A stretch of 64,000 nt of DNA, taken from NCBI RefSeq assembly GCF_000004195.4, contig NC_030680.2, forward strand, positions 3,066,579-3,130,578, written 5' to 3'. The notes beneath the pieces were generated by a model. It was not told the DNA's origin and searched no databases. It saw nothing but the letters and a program-made list of their open reading frames with translations. This DNA comes from Xenopus tropicalis. Lineage: Eukaryota; Chordata; Amphibia; Anura; Pipidae. Below are positions 36,386 to 50,340 of the stretch, piece after piece; positions within the stretch are counted from its first letter, which is position 1; each line of letters starts with the position of its first letter. The position numbers were made by a program, and so were the translations under genes.

Positions 36386-36936
36386 CTCCTTTTCTCTTTG
36401 TAGAGAATACAATAAGCTGTTATAGTGACCCTTTATATATTCATTTTGCAGCTAAAGGATTAGTTTGTTTGGATCATTATGGATCGGGGGGGGGGGGACA
36501 AACATTTCCTTTGGCTTCTCACAATCCCCGAGTGCAAGTTCAGTTGTCGTTTGCCGACACCGCAGCGGGGTAAAAAGGCACAAACATGTCAGCGCGGCTT
36601 TCAGAGGAGATAAAGTCTTTTTATAGGGAGCCGAGGCTCTGAAATTAGGGCCAAATGGCAATTACTGCTCGTAGCGAGGGAGCCGCCATCCAGCCCCCGA
36701 GAGATAATGGCCAAACCCTTTGAAAAATATTCTACTTGCCACTCAGATGTCAGCGGGACTTCCAGGGGCAATTGTACTGAAATTGTTGATTTTTTTTTTT
36801 TTGAAGCCGTCGTTCAAAGGCCTGAATGCCCGCTGTTACCCCGAAATGCGCTGCCCAACCCGGCCGCTCCCGGAAGAAATGCCGCCATTAACCCTTCATT
36901 TCTATTTGTGTGCTTACTGGTGTATGTACACACTGT
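36386..36936. other. Unique non-coding island with a short duplicated segment at its edge
   Basis: This is complex sequence with a poly-G run (36487-36497) and a T14 run near 36791. The last 50 bp (GAAATGCCGCCATTAACCCT to GTGTAT, about 36877-36928) reappear after the next array at 37486-37537. Confidence 0.6.
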
Positions 36937-37480
36937 GTATGGGGGCCCTGTGTATGGGGGCAATTGGGGGCACTGTCTTTGGGGGCACTGTGTATGGGGG
37001 CACTGTGCATAGGGACCATTGGGGGCACTGTGTATGGGGGCACTGTCTTTGGGGGGCACTGTGTATGGGGCACTGTCTTTGGGGGCACTGTGTATGGGGG
37101 AAATTAGGGGCACTTGTATGGGGGCACTCTCTTTAGGGGGCACTGTGTATGGGGGCAATTGGGGGCACTGTGTATGGGGGCACTGTCTTTGGGGGGCCCT
37201 GTGTATGGAGACAATTGGGGGCACTGTGTATGGGTCACTGTCTTTGGGGGGCACTGTGTATGGGGGCAATGTGGATGGGGGCACTGTGTTTGGGGGCTGT
37301 TGGGGCACTGTGTATGGGGGTACTGTCTTTGGGGGGCACTGTGTATGGGGGCACGGTCTTTGGGTTGCACTGTGAATGGGGGAAATTTGGGGCACTGTCT
37401 TTGGGGGGCACTGTGTATGGGGGCAGTTGGGGGCACGGTGTATGGGGGCACTGTCTTTGGGGGCAATTGGGGGCACTGTG
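36937..37480 (+). repeat. G-rich minisatellite of mixed 16-bp and 11-bp units, first block
   Basis: The array mixes GCACTGTGTATGGGGG, GCACTGTCTTTGGGGG (16 bp each) and GCAATTGGGGG (11 bp). G5 tracts every 11-16 bp make the plus strand a strong G-quadruplex former. Open frames of 98-220 codons on both strands come from the units. Confidence 0.93.
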
Positions 37481-38361
37481 CGATGGAAATGCTGCCATTA
37501 ACCCTTCAGCCGTTTCTATTTGTATACTCACTGGTGTATTTATTGTGTATTATTGTAAACCATTTTGTCTTTAAAAATGAAAAAAAAAATCGAGATTTAT
37601 AGAGAAATATCACATAAAATTATTGTTTGTTCCGTGCCGCACAAATAAATAAATATATATATAAAGCCCCGACATGTTGCAGTGGGAGCTCTAATGAGCG
37701 CTAATGGAAGGGGCTTTTATTTCCCGCCGACTACAATGACGGGAGGAATTTCCGAGTAAAGGCCACATTAGGCGGATTCAGAAAGGCTCTCAGGGGAGCG
37801 GACGGGACCCCCCCCCCCCGGTTTTATTGTGCGGAATTCCAGCCATCTTGGCCGACATTGTGATCCAATTTCACTTTATCTCTCAAGACTTTTAAGCGCG
37901 GTAAAATTTCCTCCAGGAAGATCAAAATTAATTTTTTTATGGAGCGAGGATTTATTTTTCTTCCCCCCCCCCCCAAGGCCGTTGGCGGAGGCTCGGGGAG
38001 GGCTAATGGATACGCCAGCTGCTTCCCCTGCACTTACAGTCACAAATGGGGGCAGAAATCTTTGGGGGCCACATGAGATACGCGGCGTAGGGCCGACAAA
38101 TGGAAAAATACACGGAAATGCGGGAAGTTTCTAGGCACGTGCGCCCAGGGCCGCAATCAGGGGGGGACAGGGGGTCTTGGGCCCGGGCAATCGTCAATTT
38201 TATAGGGGGCCCAGTCGTGCTAAAGTTTTCTGACTAGTTCGGGCCCCCTTTAATCTATTACGGGCCCTGTCATAAGTCATCCAATCTGATTGTGAAGAGG
38301 GAAGTATCTTGCGGAGGAGCCCGAGGTTGCCAGAGCTGCCGCCAAAGAAGCAAAAGAAGAC
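37481..38361. other. Unique island ending in a MITE fragment
   Basis: Complex sequence to about 38145 includes a C12 run near 37809 and a C11 run near 37963. Then CAGGGCCGCAATCAGGGGGG and GGGCCCGGGCAATCG (38148-38270) resemble a GC-rich Xenopus MITE that I recall only from memory. No gene is seen. Confidence 0.5.
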
Positions 38362-39015
38362 TGTCTCTGGGGGCACTGTGTATGGGGGCACTGTCTTTGG
38401 GGGGCATTGTGTATGGGGCCAATTGGGGTCACTGTGTATGGGGGTGCCGTCTTTGGAGGGCACTGTGTGTGAGACTGCTGGAGGCACTGTGTATGGGGGC
38501 AATTGGGGGCACTCTGTGTGGGGCTATTGGGAGCACTGTGTATGGGGGAAATTGGGGGCACTGTGTATGGAGGCAATTGGGGGCACTGTGTATGGGGACA
38601 ATTGGGGGCACTGTGTATGGGGGAAATTGGGGGCACTGTGTATGGGGGCAATTGGGGGCACTGTTTATGGGGGCAATTGGGGGCACTGTGTATGGGGGAA
38701 ATTGGGGGCACTGTGTATGGGGGCAATTGGGGGCACTGTTTATGGGGCAATTGGGGGCACTGTGTATGGGGGAAATTGGGGGCACTGTGTGTGAGGCTAT
38801 TGGGGGCACTGTGTATGGGGGAAATTGGGGGCACTGTGTGTGGGGCTATTGGGGGCACTGTGTATGGGGACAACTGGGGGCACTGTGTATGGGGGCACTG
38901 TCTTTGGGGGCAATGTGTATGGGGACAATTGGGGGCACTGTCTTTGGGGGCAATGTGTATGGGGACAATTGGGGGCACTGTGTATGGGGGCACTGTCTTT
39001 GGGGGGGGCCCTGTA
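38362..39015 (+). repeat. G-rich minisatellite of 16-bp and 11-bp units, second block
   Basis: It has the same units and orientation as 36937-37480, but GCAATTGGGGG (or GAAATTGGGGG) and GGCTATTGGGGG are used far more, giving a common 27-bp double unit. It shows the same G-tract density. Confidence 0.93.
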
Positions 39016-39560
39016 TGGTGCTGTAAGATGCCACAGACAGTCACTATTTATTAAGAAGTGGAAATGGGAAATGGGGGTAATTAGCAGTGACGAGGCATTT
39101 GGATGTTGGGAAACAAAGGGGAATCAGTTCTGGTCGTTACGTTTGGGTTAATTAATGTAACATCACATTTTACACGTTTCCGAGATGTCAGAACATTAAT
39201 ATATTTATAGCATTAAATAAACGTGTTACCGTGAGGCTCCGGGGGGGTCAGCCAGCGAGTCCCTTCTGCTCCTTTTCTTCCCCGAAATCTTCATTTCATA
39301 ACGAATTATTATTGTATGGATTCTCTCTGCAGCTTGGGAACTAGATTGTCAGCTGTGCGCCACAAAACCTCTTCTCTGGGTGCATTTCATATTTCTGTAT
39401 ATCTATCGGCAATTGGAAGAACAATGTGGAATGAACCTCAGTATCTCTCTCTCCATATAGATATATCTGTCTTTCTAGAAACTCTCTGGCCTCGAGGATA
39501 TTCTGTCACTTTCAACAGACTAAATGGGAAACCAGAGAGGGACCTTTGTATACAGATCCT
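39016..39560. other. Unique non-coding island
   Basis: Complex, AT-rich sequence with no credible exon. The plus frame that runs into the next repeats (39316-40296) is open by chance. Confidence 0.5.
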
Positions 39561-39564
39561 CTAT

Positions 39565-39663
<99 letters not shown>

Positions 39664-39679
39664 ATCTATCTATCTATCT

Positions 39680-39721
<42 letters not shown>

Positions 39722-39765
39722 ATCTATCTATCTATCTATCATCTATCTATCTATCTATCTATCGC

Positions 39766-39816
<51 letters not shown>

Positions 39817-39845
39817 ATCTATCTATCTATCTATCTATCTATCGC

Positions 39846-39892
<47 letters not shown>

Positions 39893-39917
39893 ATCTATCA
39901 TCTATCATAGATATCAT
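39561..39917. repeat. TATC microsatellite
   Basis: (TATC)n with CATC and GCATC interruptions. A block bounded by ATCGCATC (39763 and 39841) is duplicated. It runs almost directly into the 20-bp array, with ATAGATATCATAGATAGC as the joint. Confidence 0.95.
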
Positions 39918-42900
39918 AGATAGCATGCAGATATACCCCCTCCCATGCAGGTATACCCCCCTCCCATGCAGATATACCCCCTCCCATGCAGATATACCCC
40001 CTCCCATGCAGATATACCCCCCTCCCATGCAGATATACCCCCTCCCATGCAGATATACCCCCTCCCATGCAGATATACCCCCTCCCATGCAGATATACCT
40101 GCTCCCATGCAGATATACCCCCTCCCATGCAGATACACCCCCCTCCCATGTAGATATACCCCCTCCCATGCAGATATACCCCCTCCCATGCAGATATACC
40201 CCCCCTCCCATGCAGATATACCCCCTCCCATGCAGATATACCCCCTCCCATGCAGATATACCCCCTCCCATGCAGATACACCCCCCTCCCATGTAGATAT
40301 ACCCCCTCCCATGCAGATATACCCCCTCCCATGCAGATATACCCCCTCCCATGCAGATATACCCCCTCCCATGCAGATACACCCCCCTCCCATGTAGATA
40401 TACCCCTCCCAGGCAGATATACCCCCTCCCATGCAGATATACCCCCTCCCATGCAGATATACCCCCCCTCCCATGCAGATATACCCCCTCCCATGCAGAT
40501 ATACCCCCCTCCCATGCAGATATACCCCCTCCCATGCAGATATACCCCCTCCCATGCAGATATACCCCCTCCCATGCAGATATACCCCCCTCCCATGCAG
40601 ATACACCCCCCTCCCATGTAGATATACCCCCCTCCCATGCAGATATACCCCCCTCCCATGCAGATATACCCCCTCCCATGCAGATATACCCCCTCCCATG
40701 TAGATATACCCACCTCCCATGCAGATAAACCCCCTCCCATGCAGATAAACCCCCTCCCATGCAGATATACCCCCTCCCATGCAGATATACTCCCTCCCAT
40801 GCAGATATACCCCCTCCCATGCAGATATACCCCCCTCCCAGGCAGATATACCCCCTCCCATGCAGATATACCCCCTCCCATGCAGATATACCCCCTCCCA
40901 TGCAGATATACCCCCTCCCAGGCAGATATACCCCCTCCCAGGCAGATATACCCCCTCCCATGCAGATATACCCCCTCCCATGCAGATATACCCCCCTCCC
41001 ATGCAGATATACCCCCTCCCATGCAGATATACCCCCTCCCATGCAGATATACCCCCTCCCATGCAGATATACCCCCTCCCATGCAGATATACCCCCTCCC
41101 ATGCAGATATACCCCCTCCCATGCAGATATACCCCCCTCCCATGCAGATACACCCCCCTCCCATGTAGATATACCCCCCTCCCATGCAGATATACCCCCT
41201 CCCATGTAGATATACCCACCTCCCATGCAGATAAACCCCCTCCCATGCAGAATAAACCCCCTCCCATGCAGATATACCCCCTCCCATGCAGATATACTCC
41301 CTCCCATGCAGATATACCCCCTCCCATGCAGATATACCCCCCTCCCAGGCAGATATACCCCCTCCCATGCAGATATACCCCCTCCCATGCAGATATACCC
41401 CCTCCCATGCAGATATACCCCCTCCCAGGCAGATATACCCCCTCCCAGGCAGATATACCCCCTCCCATGCAGATATACCCCCTCCCATGCAGATATACCC
41501 CCCTCCCATGCAGATATACCCCCTCCCATGCAGATATACCCCCTCCCATGCAGATATACCCCCTCCCATGCAGATATACCCCCTCCCATGCAGATATACC
41601 CCCTCCCATGCAGATATACCCCCTCCCATGCAGATATACCCCCTCCCATGCAGATATACCCCTCCCATGCAGATATACCCCTCCCATGCAGATATACCCC
41701 CCATGCAGATATACCCCCTCCCATGCAGATATACTCCCTCCCATGCAGATATACCCTCCCATGCAGATATACCCCCTCCCATGCAGATATACTCCCTCCC
41801 ATGCAGATATACCCCCTCCCATGCAGATATACCCCCTCCCATGCAGATATACCCCCCTCCCAGGCAGATATACCCCCCTCCCATGCAGATATACCCCCTC
41901 CCATGCAGATATACCCCCTCCCATGCAGATATACCCCCTCCCAGGCAGATATACCCCCTCCCAGGCAGATATACCCCCTCCCATGCAGATATACCCCCCT
42001 CCCATGCAGATATACCCCCTCCCATGCAGATATACCCCCTCCCATGCAGATATACCCCCTCCCATGCAGATATACCCCCTCCCATGCAGATATACCCCCT
42101 CCCATGCAGATATACCCCCTCCCATGCAGATATACCCCCTCCCAGGCAGATATACCCCCTCCCAGGCAGATATACCCCCTCCCCTGCAGATATACCCCCT
42201 CCCATGCAGATATACCCCCTCCCAGGCAGATATACCCCCCTCCCATGGTGATATACCCCCTCCCATGCAGATATACCCCCTCCCATGCGGATATACCCCC
42301 TCCAATGCAGATATACCCCCTCCCATGCGGATATACCCCCTCCCATGCAGATATACCCCCTCCCATGCAGATATACCCCCTCCCAGGCAGATATACCCCC
42401 CTCCCATGGTGATATACCCCCCTCCCATGCAGATATACCCCCCTCCCATGCAGATATACCCCCTCCCATGCGGATATACCCCCTCCCATGCAGATATACC
42501 CCCTCCCATGCGGATATACCCCCTCCCATGCAGATATACCCCCTCCCATGCAGATATACCCCCTCCCATGCAGATATTCCCCCTCCCAGGCAGATATACC
42601 CCCTCCCAGGCAGATATACCCCCTCCCATGCAGATATACCCCCTCCCATGCAGATATACCCCCCTCCCATGCAGATATACCCCCTCCCATGCAGATATAC
42701 CCCCTCCCATGCAGATATACCCCCTCCCATGCAGATATACCCCCTCCCATGCAGATATACCCCCTCCCAGGCAGATATACCCCCTCCCAGGCAGATATAC
42801 CCCCTCCCCTGCAGATATACCCCCTCCCATGCAGATATACCCCCTCCCAGGCAGATATACCCCCCTCCCATGGTGATATACCCCCCTCCCATGGTGATAT

Positions 42901-45900
42901 ACCCCCCTCCCATGCAGATATACCCCCCTCCCATGCAGATATACCCCCTCCCATGCGGATATACCCCCTCCCATGCAGATATACCCCCCTCCCATGCAGA
43001 TATACCCCCCTCCCAGGCAGATATACCCCCCTCCCATGCAGATATAACCCCTCCCATGCAGATATACCCCCCTCCCATGCAGATATACCCCCTCCCATGC
43101 GGATATACCCCCTCCCATGCAGATATACCCCCCTCCCATGCAGATATACCCCCCTCCTATGCAGATATACCCCCCTCCCATGCAGATATACCCCCTCCCA
43201 TGCAGATATACCCCCCTCCCATGCAGATATACCCCCTCCCATGCAGATATACCCCCCTCCCATGCAGATATACCCCCTCCCATGCAGATATACCCCCTCC
43301 CATGTAGATATACCCCCCTCCCATGCAGATAAACCCCCTCCCATGCAGATATACCCCCTCCCATGCAGATATACCCCCTCCCATGCAGATATACCCCCTC
43401 CCAAGCAGATATTCCCCCTCCCAGGCAGATATACCCCCTCCCATGCAGATATACCCCCTCCCATGCAGATATACCCCCTCCCAGGCAGATATACCCCCTC
43501 CCATGCAGATATACCCCCTCCCCTGCAGATATACCCCCTCCCATGCAGATATACCCCCCTCCCATGCTGATATACCCCCCTCCCATGCAGATATACTCCC
43601 CTCCCATGCAGATATACCCCCCTCCCATGCAGATATACCCCCTCCCATGCAGATATACCCCCTCCCATGCAGATATACCCCCTTCCCATGCAGATATACC
43701 CCCTCCCATGCAGATATACCCCCCTCCCATGCAGATATACCCCCTCCCATACAGATATACCCCCCTCCCATGCAGATATACCCCCTCCCATGCGGATATA
43801 CCCCCTCCCATGCAGATATACCCCCCTCCCATGCAGATATACCCCCCTCCCATGCAGATATACCCCCCTCCCATGCAGATTTACCCCCTCCCATGCAGAT
43901 ATAACCCCCTCCCATGCAGATATACCCCCTCCCATGCAGATATACCCCCTCCCATGCAGATATACCCCCTCCCATGCAGATATACCCCCTCCCATGCAGA
44001 TATACCCCCTCCCATGCAGATATACCCCCCTCCCATGCAGATATACCCCCTCCCATGCAGATATACCCCCCTCCCATGCAGATATACCCCTTCCCATGCA
44101 GATATACCCCCTCCCATGCAGATATACCCCCTTCTCCCATGCAGATATACCCCCTCCCATGCAGATATACCCCCTCCCATGCAGATATACCCCCTCCCAT
44201 GCAGATACACCCCCTCCCATGCAGATATACCCCCTCCCATGCAGATATACCCCCTCCCATGCAGATATACCCCCTCCCATGCAGATATACCCCCTCCCAG
44301 GCAGATATACCCCCTCCCAAGCAGATATACCCCCTCCCATGCAGATATACCCCCTCCCATGCAGATATACCCCCCTCCCATGCAGATATACCCCCCTCCC
44401 ATGCAGATATACCCCCCTCCCATGCAGATATACCCCTTCCCATGCAGATATACCCCCTCCCATGCAGATATACCCCTCTCCCATGCAGATATACCCCCTC
44501 CCATGCAGATATACCCCCTCCCATGCAGATATACCCCCTCCCAGGCAGATATACCCCCCTCCCATGCAGATATACCCCCTCCCATGCTGATATACCCCCT
44601 CCCATGCAGATATACCCCCTCCCAGGCAGATATACCCCCCTCCCATGCAGATATACCCCCTCCCATGCTGATATACCCCCTCCCAGGCAGATATACCCCC
44701 CTCCCATGCAGATATACCCCCCTCCCATGCTGATGTACCCCCCTCCCATGCAGATATACCCCCTCCCATGCAGATATACCCCCTTCCCATGCAGATATAC
44801 CCCCCTCCCATGCAGATATACCCCCCTCCCATGCAGATATACCCCCCTCCCATGCAGATATACCCCCCTCCCATGTAGATATACCCCCCTCCCATGCAGA
44901 TATACCCCCTCCCATGCAGATATACCCCCTCCCATGCAGATATACCCCCCTCCCATGCAGATATACCCCTTCCCATGCAGATATACCCCCTCCCATGCAG
45001 ATATACCCCCCTCCCATGCAGATATACCCCTTCCCATGCAGATATACCCCCTCCCATGCAGATATACCCCCTCCCAGGCAGATATACCCCCCTCCCATGC
45101 TGATATACCCCCCTCCCATGCGGATATACCCCCCTCCCATGCAGATATACCCCCTCCCATGCAGATATACCCCCTCCCATGCAGATATACCCCCCTCCCA
45201 TGCAGATATACCCCCTCCCATGCAGATATACCCCCCTCCCATGCAGATATACCCCCCTCCCATGCAGATATACCCCCTCCCATGCAGATATACCCCCTCC
45301 CATGCAGATATACCCCTTCTCATGCAGATATACCCCCTCCCATGCAGATATACCCCCTTCCATGCAGATATACCCCCCTCCCATGCAGATATACCCCCTC
45401 CCATGCAGATATACCCCCTCCCATGCAGATATACCCCCCTCCCATGCAGATATACCCCCTCCCATGCAGATATACCCCCTCCCATGCAGATATACCCCCT
45501 CCCATGCAGATATACCCCCTCCCATGCAGATAAACCCCCTCCAATGCAGATATACCCCCTCCCATGCAGATATACCCCCTCACATGCAGATATACCCCCT
45601 CCCATGCAGATATACCCCCTCCCATGCAGATATACCCCCTCCCATGCAGATATACCCCCCATGTAGATATACCCCTCCCATGCAGATATACCCCCCCATG
45701 TAGATATACCCCCTCCCATGCAGATATACCCCCCTCCCATGCAGATATACCCCCCTCCCATGCAGATATACCCCCTCCCATGCAGATATACCCCCTCCCA
45801 TGCAGATATACCCCCTCCCATGCAGATATACCCCCCTCCCATGCAGATATACCCCCCTCCCATGTAGATATACCCCCTCCCATGCAGATATACCCCCTCC

Positions 45901-48900
45901 CATGTAGATATACCCCCTCCCATGCAGATATACCCCCTCCCATGCAGATATACCCCCTCCCATGCAGATATACCCCCCTCCCATGCAGATATACCCCCCT
46001 CCCATGTAGATATACCCCCCTCCCATGCAGATATACCCCCTCCCATGTAGATATACCCCCTCCCATACAGATATACCCCCCTCCCATGTAGATATACCCC
46101 CCTCCCATGCAGATATACCCCCTCCCATGCAGATATACCCCCTCCCATGCAGATATACTCCCTCCCATGCAGATATACCCCCTCCCAGGCAGATATTCCC
46201 CCTCCCAGGCAGATATACCCCCTCCCATGCAGATATACCCCCTCCCATGCAGATATACCCCCTCCCATGCAGATATACCCCCTCCCAGGCAGATATACCC
46301 CCTCCCAAGCAGATATACCCCCTCCCATGCAGATATACCCCCTCCCATGCAGATACACCCCCTCCCATGCAGATATACCCCCTCCCATGCAGATATACCC
46401 CCTCCCATGCAGATATACCCCCTCCCATGCAGATATACCCCCTCCCATGCAGATATACCCCCTCCCATGCAGATATACCCCCTCCCATGCAGATATACCC
46501 CCTCCCAGGCAGATATACCCCCTCCCAGGCAGATATACCCCCTCCCCTGCAGATATACCCCCTCCCATGCTGATATACCCCCCTCCCATGCAGATATACT
46601 CCCCTCCCATGCAGATATACCCCCCTCCCATGCAGATATACCCCCTCCCATACAGATATACCCCCCTCCCATGCAGATATACCCCCTCCCATGCGGATAT
46701 ACCCCCTCCCATGCAGATATACCCCCTCCCATGCAGATATACCCCCCTCCCATGCAGATATACCCCCCTCCCATGCAGATATACCCCCTCCCATGCAGAT
46801 ATACCCCCCTCCCATGCAGATATACCCCCTCCCATGCGGATATACCCCCTCCCATGCAGATATACCCCCCTCCCATGCAGATATACCCCCCTCCCATGCA
46901 GATATACCCCCTCCCATGCAGATATACCCCCTCCCATGCAGATATACCCCCCTCCCATGCAGATATACCCCCTCCCATGCAGATATACCCCCCTCCCATG
47001 CAGATATACCCCCTCCCATGCAGATATACCCCCTCCCATGTAGATATACCCCCCTCCCATGCAGATAAACCCCCTCCAATGCAGATATACCCCCTCCCAG
47101 GCAGATATTCCCCCTCCCAGGCAGATATACCCCCTCCCATGCAGATATACCCCCTCCCATGCAGATATACCCCCTCCATGCAGATATACCCCCTCCCATG
47201 CAGATATACCCCCTCCCATGCAGATATACCCCCCTCCCATGCTGATATACCCCCCTCCCATGCAGATATACCCCCTCCCATACAGATATACCCCCCTCCC
47301 CTGCAGATATACCCCCTCCCAATGCGGATATACCCCCTCCCATGCAGATATACCCCCTCCCATGTAGATATACCCCCCTCCCATGCAGATAAACCCCCTC
47401 CAATGCAGATATACCCCCTCCCAGGCAGATATTCCCCCTCCCAGGCAGATATACCCCCTCCCATGCAGATATACCCCCTCCCATGCAGATATACCCCCTC
47501 CCATGCAGATATACCCCCTCCCATGCAGATATACCCCCTCCCATGCAGATATACCCCCCTCCCATGCTGATATACCCCCCTCCCATGCAGATATACCCCC
47601 TCCCATACAGATATACCCCCCTCCCCTGCAGATATACCCCCTCCCAATGCGGATATACCCCCTCCCATGCAGATATACCCCCCTCCCATGCAGATATACC
47701 CCCCTCCCATGCAGATATACCCCCCTCCCATGCAGATTTACCCCCTCCCATGCAGATATACCCCCTCCCATGCAGATATACCCCCTCCCATGCAGATATA
47801 CCCCCTCCCATGCAGATATACCCCCCTCCCATGCAGATATACCCCCTCCCATGCAGATATACCCCCCTCCCATGCAGATATACCCCTTCCCATGCAGATA
47901 TACCCCCTCCCATGCAGATATACCCCCCTCCCATGCAGATATACCCCCTCCCATGCAGATATACCCCCTCCCATGCAGATATACCCCCTCCCAGGCAGAT
48001 ATACCCCCCTCCCATGCTGATATACCCCCCTCCCATGCGGATATACCCCCTCCCATGCAGATATACCCCCTTCCCATGCAGATATACCCCCCTCCCATGC
48101 AGATATACCCCCCTCCCATGCAGATATACCCCCCTCCCATGCAGATATACCCCCCTCCCATGTAGATATACCCCCCTCCCATGCAGATATACCCCCTCCC
48201 ATGCAGATATACCCCCTCCCATGCAGATATACCCCCCTCCCATGCAGATATACCCCTTCCCATGCAGATATACCCCCCTCCCATGTAGATATACCCCCCT
48301 CCCATGCAGATATACCCCCTCCCATGCAGATATACCCCCCTCCCATGCAGATATACCCCTTCCCATGCAGATATACCCCCTCCCATGCAGATATACCCCC
48401 TTCCATGCAGATATACCCCCCTCCCATGCAGATATACCCCTTCCCATGCAGATATACCCCCTCCCATGCAGATATACCCCCCTCCCATGCAGATATACCC
48501 CCCTCCCATGCAGATATACCCCCTCCCATGCAGATATACCCCCTCACATGCAGATATACCCCCTCCCATGCAGATATACCCCCTCCCATGCAGATATACC
48601 CCCTCCCATGCAGATATACCCCTCCCATGCAGATATACCCCCCCATGTAGATATACCCCCTCCCATGCAGATATACCCCCTCCCATGCAGATATACCCCC
48701 TCCCATGCAGATATACCCCCTCCCATGCAGATATACCCCTCCCATGCAGATATACCCCCTCCCATGCAGATATACCCCCTCCCATGCAGATATACCCCCT
48801 CCCATGCAGATATACCCCCCTCCCATGCAGATATACCCCCCTCCCATGCAGATAAACCCCCTCCCATGCAGATATACCCCCTTCCATGCAGATATACCCC

Positions 48901-50340
48901 CTCCCATGCAGATATACCCCCTCCCATGCAGATATACCCCCTCCCATGCAGATATACCCCCCCATGTAGATATACCCCCTCCCATGCAGATATACCCCCT
49001 CCCATGCAGATATACCCCCTCCCATGCAGATATACCCCCCTCCCATGCAGATATACCCCTCCCATGCAGATATACCCCCCTCCCATGTAGATATACCCCC
49101 CTCCCATGCAGATATACCCCCTCCCATGCAGATATACCCCCTCCCATGCAGATATACCCCCTCCCATGCAGATATACCCCCCTCCCATGCAGATATACCC
49201 CTTCCCATGCAGATATACCCCCTCCCATGCAGATATACCCCCCTCCCATGCAGATATACCCCCTCCCATGCAGATATACCCCCTCCCATGCAGATATACC
49301 CCCTCCCAGGCAGATATACCCCCCTCCCATGCTGATATACCCCCCTCCCATGCGGATATACCCCCTCCCATGCAGATATACCCCCTCCCATGCAGATATA
49401 CCCCCCTCCCATGCAGATATACCCCCTCCCATGCAGATATACCCCCCTCCCATGCAGATATACCCCCCTCCCATGCAGATATACCCCCTCCCATGCAGAT
49501 ATACCCCCTCCCATGCAGATATACCCCCCTCCCATGCAGATATACCCCCCTCCCATGCAGATATACCCCCTCCCATGCAGATATACCCCCTCACATGCAG
49601 ATATACCCCCTCCCATGCAGATATACCCCCTCCCATGCAGATATACCCCCTCCCATGCAGATATACCCCCTCCCATGCAGATATACCCCCCCATGTAGAT
49701 ATACCCCCTCCCATGCAGATATACCCCCTCCCATGGCAGATATACCCCCTCCCATGCAGATATACCCCCCTCCCATGCAGATATACCCCTCCCATGCAGA
49801 TATACCCCCCTCCCATGCAGATATACCCCCTCCCATGCAGATATACCCCCTCCCATGCAGATATACCCCCCTCCCATGCAGATATACCCCCCTCCCATGC
49901 AGATAAACCCCCTCCCATGCAGATATACCCCCTTCCATGCAGATATACCCCCTCCCATGCAGATATACCCCCTCCCATGCAGATATACCCCCCCATGTAG
50001 ATATACCCCCTCCCATGCAGATATACCCCCTCCCATGCAGATATACCCCCTCCCATGCAGATATACCCCCCTCCCATGCAGATATACCCCTCCCATGCAG
50101 ATATACCCCCCTCCCATGTAGATATACCCCCCTCCCATGCAGATATACCCCCTCCCATGCAGATATACCCCCCTCCCATGCAGATATACCCCCCTCCCAT
50201 GCAGATATACCCCCCATGTAGATATACCCCCCTCCCATGCAGATATACCCCTCCCATGCAGATATACCCCCCTCCCATGCAGATATACCCCCCCATGTAG
50301 ATATACCCCCCTCCCATGCAGATATACCCCCCTCCCATGC
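39918..50340. repeat. 10.4-kb minisatellite with a 20/21-bp unit, about 500 copies
   Basis: The consensus unit is atgcagatataccccctccc (20 bp), with 21-bp forms having one extra C and rare 17-19 bp forms such as CCCCCCATGTAGATAT. Point variants (AGGCAG, ATGTAG, ATGCGG, ATGGTG, ATACTC, ATATTC, GATAAACC) recur in ordered blocks, so multi-unit higher-order duplications built the array. Unit variants lacking stops open minus frames up to 2085 codons and plus frames up to 705 codons in several overlapping phases. None has a promoter, splice site or non-repeat domain. The minus strand holds GGGAGGGGG in nearly every unit. Confidence 0.98.

Noticed and set aside
36937..39015. Telomeric or interstitial telomere repeat
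   Set aside because: The units are GCACTGTGTATGGGGG and GCAATTGGGGG. No TTAGGG runs are present.
39898..50138. Open frames of up to 2085 codons on the minus strand and 705 on the plus strand
   Set aside because: They consist only of the 20/21-bp unit read in several overlapping phases, with no promoter, splice signals, unique domain or preferred frame.
39918..50340. CRISPR array
   Set aside because: Units are directly contiguous with no unique spacers, and the sequence is vertebrate nuclear DNA.
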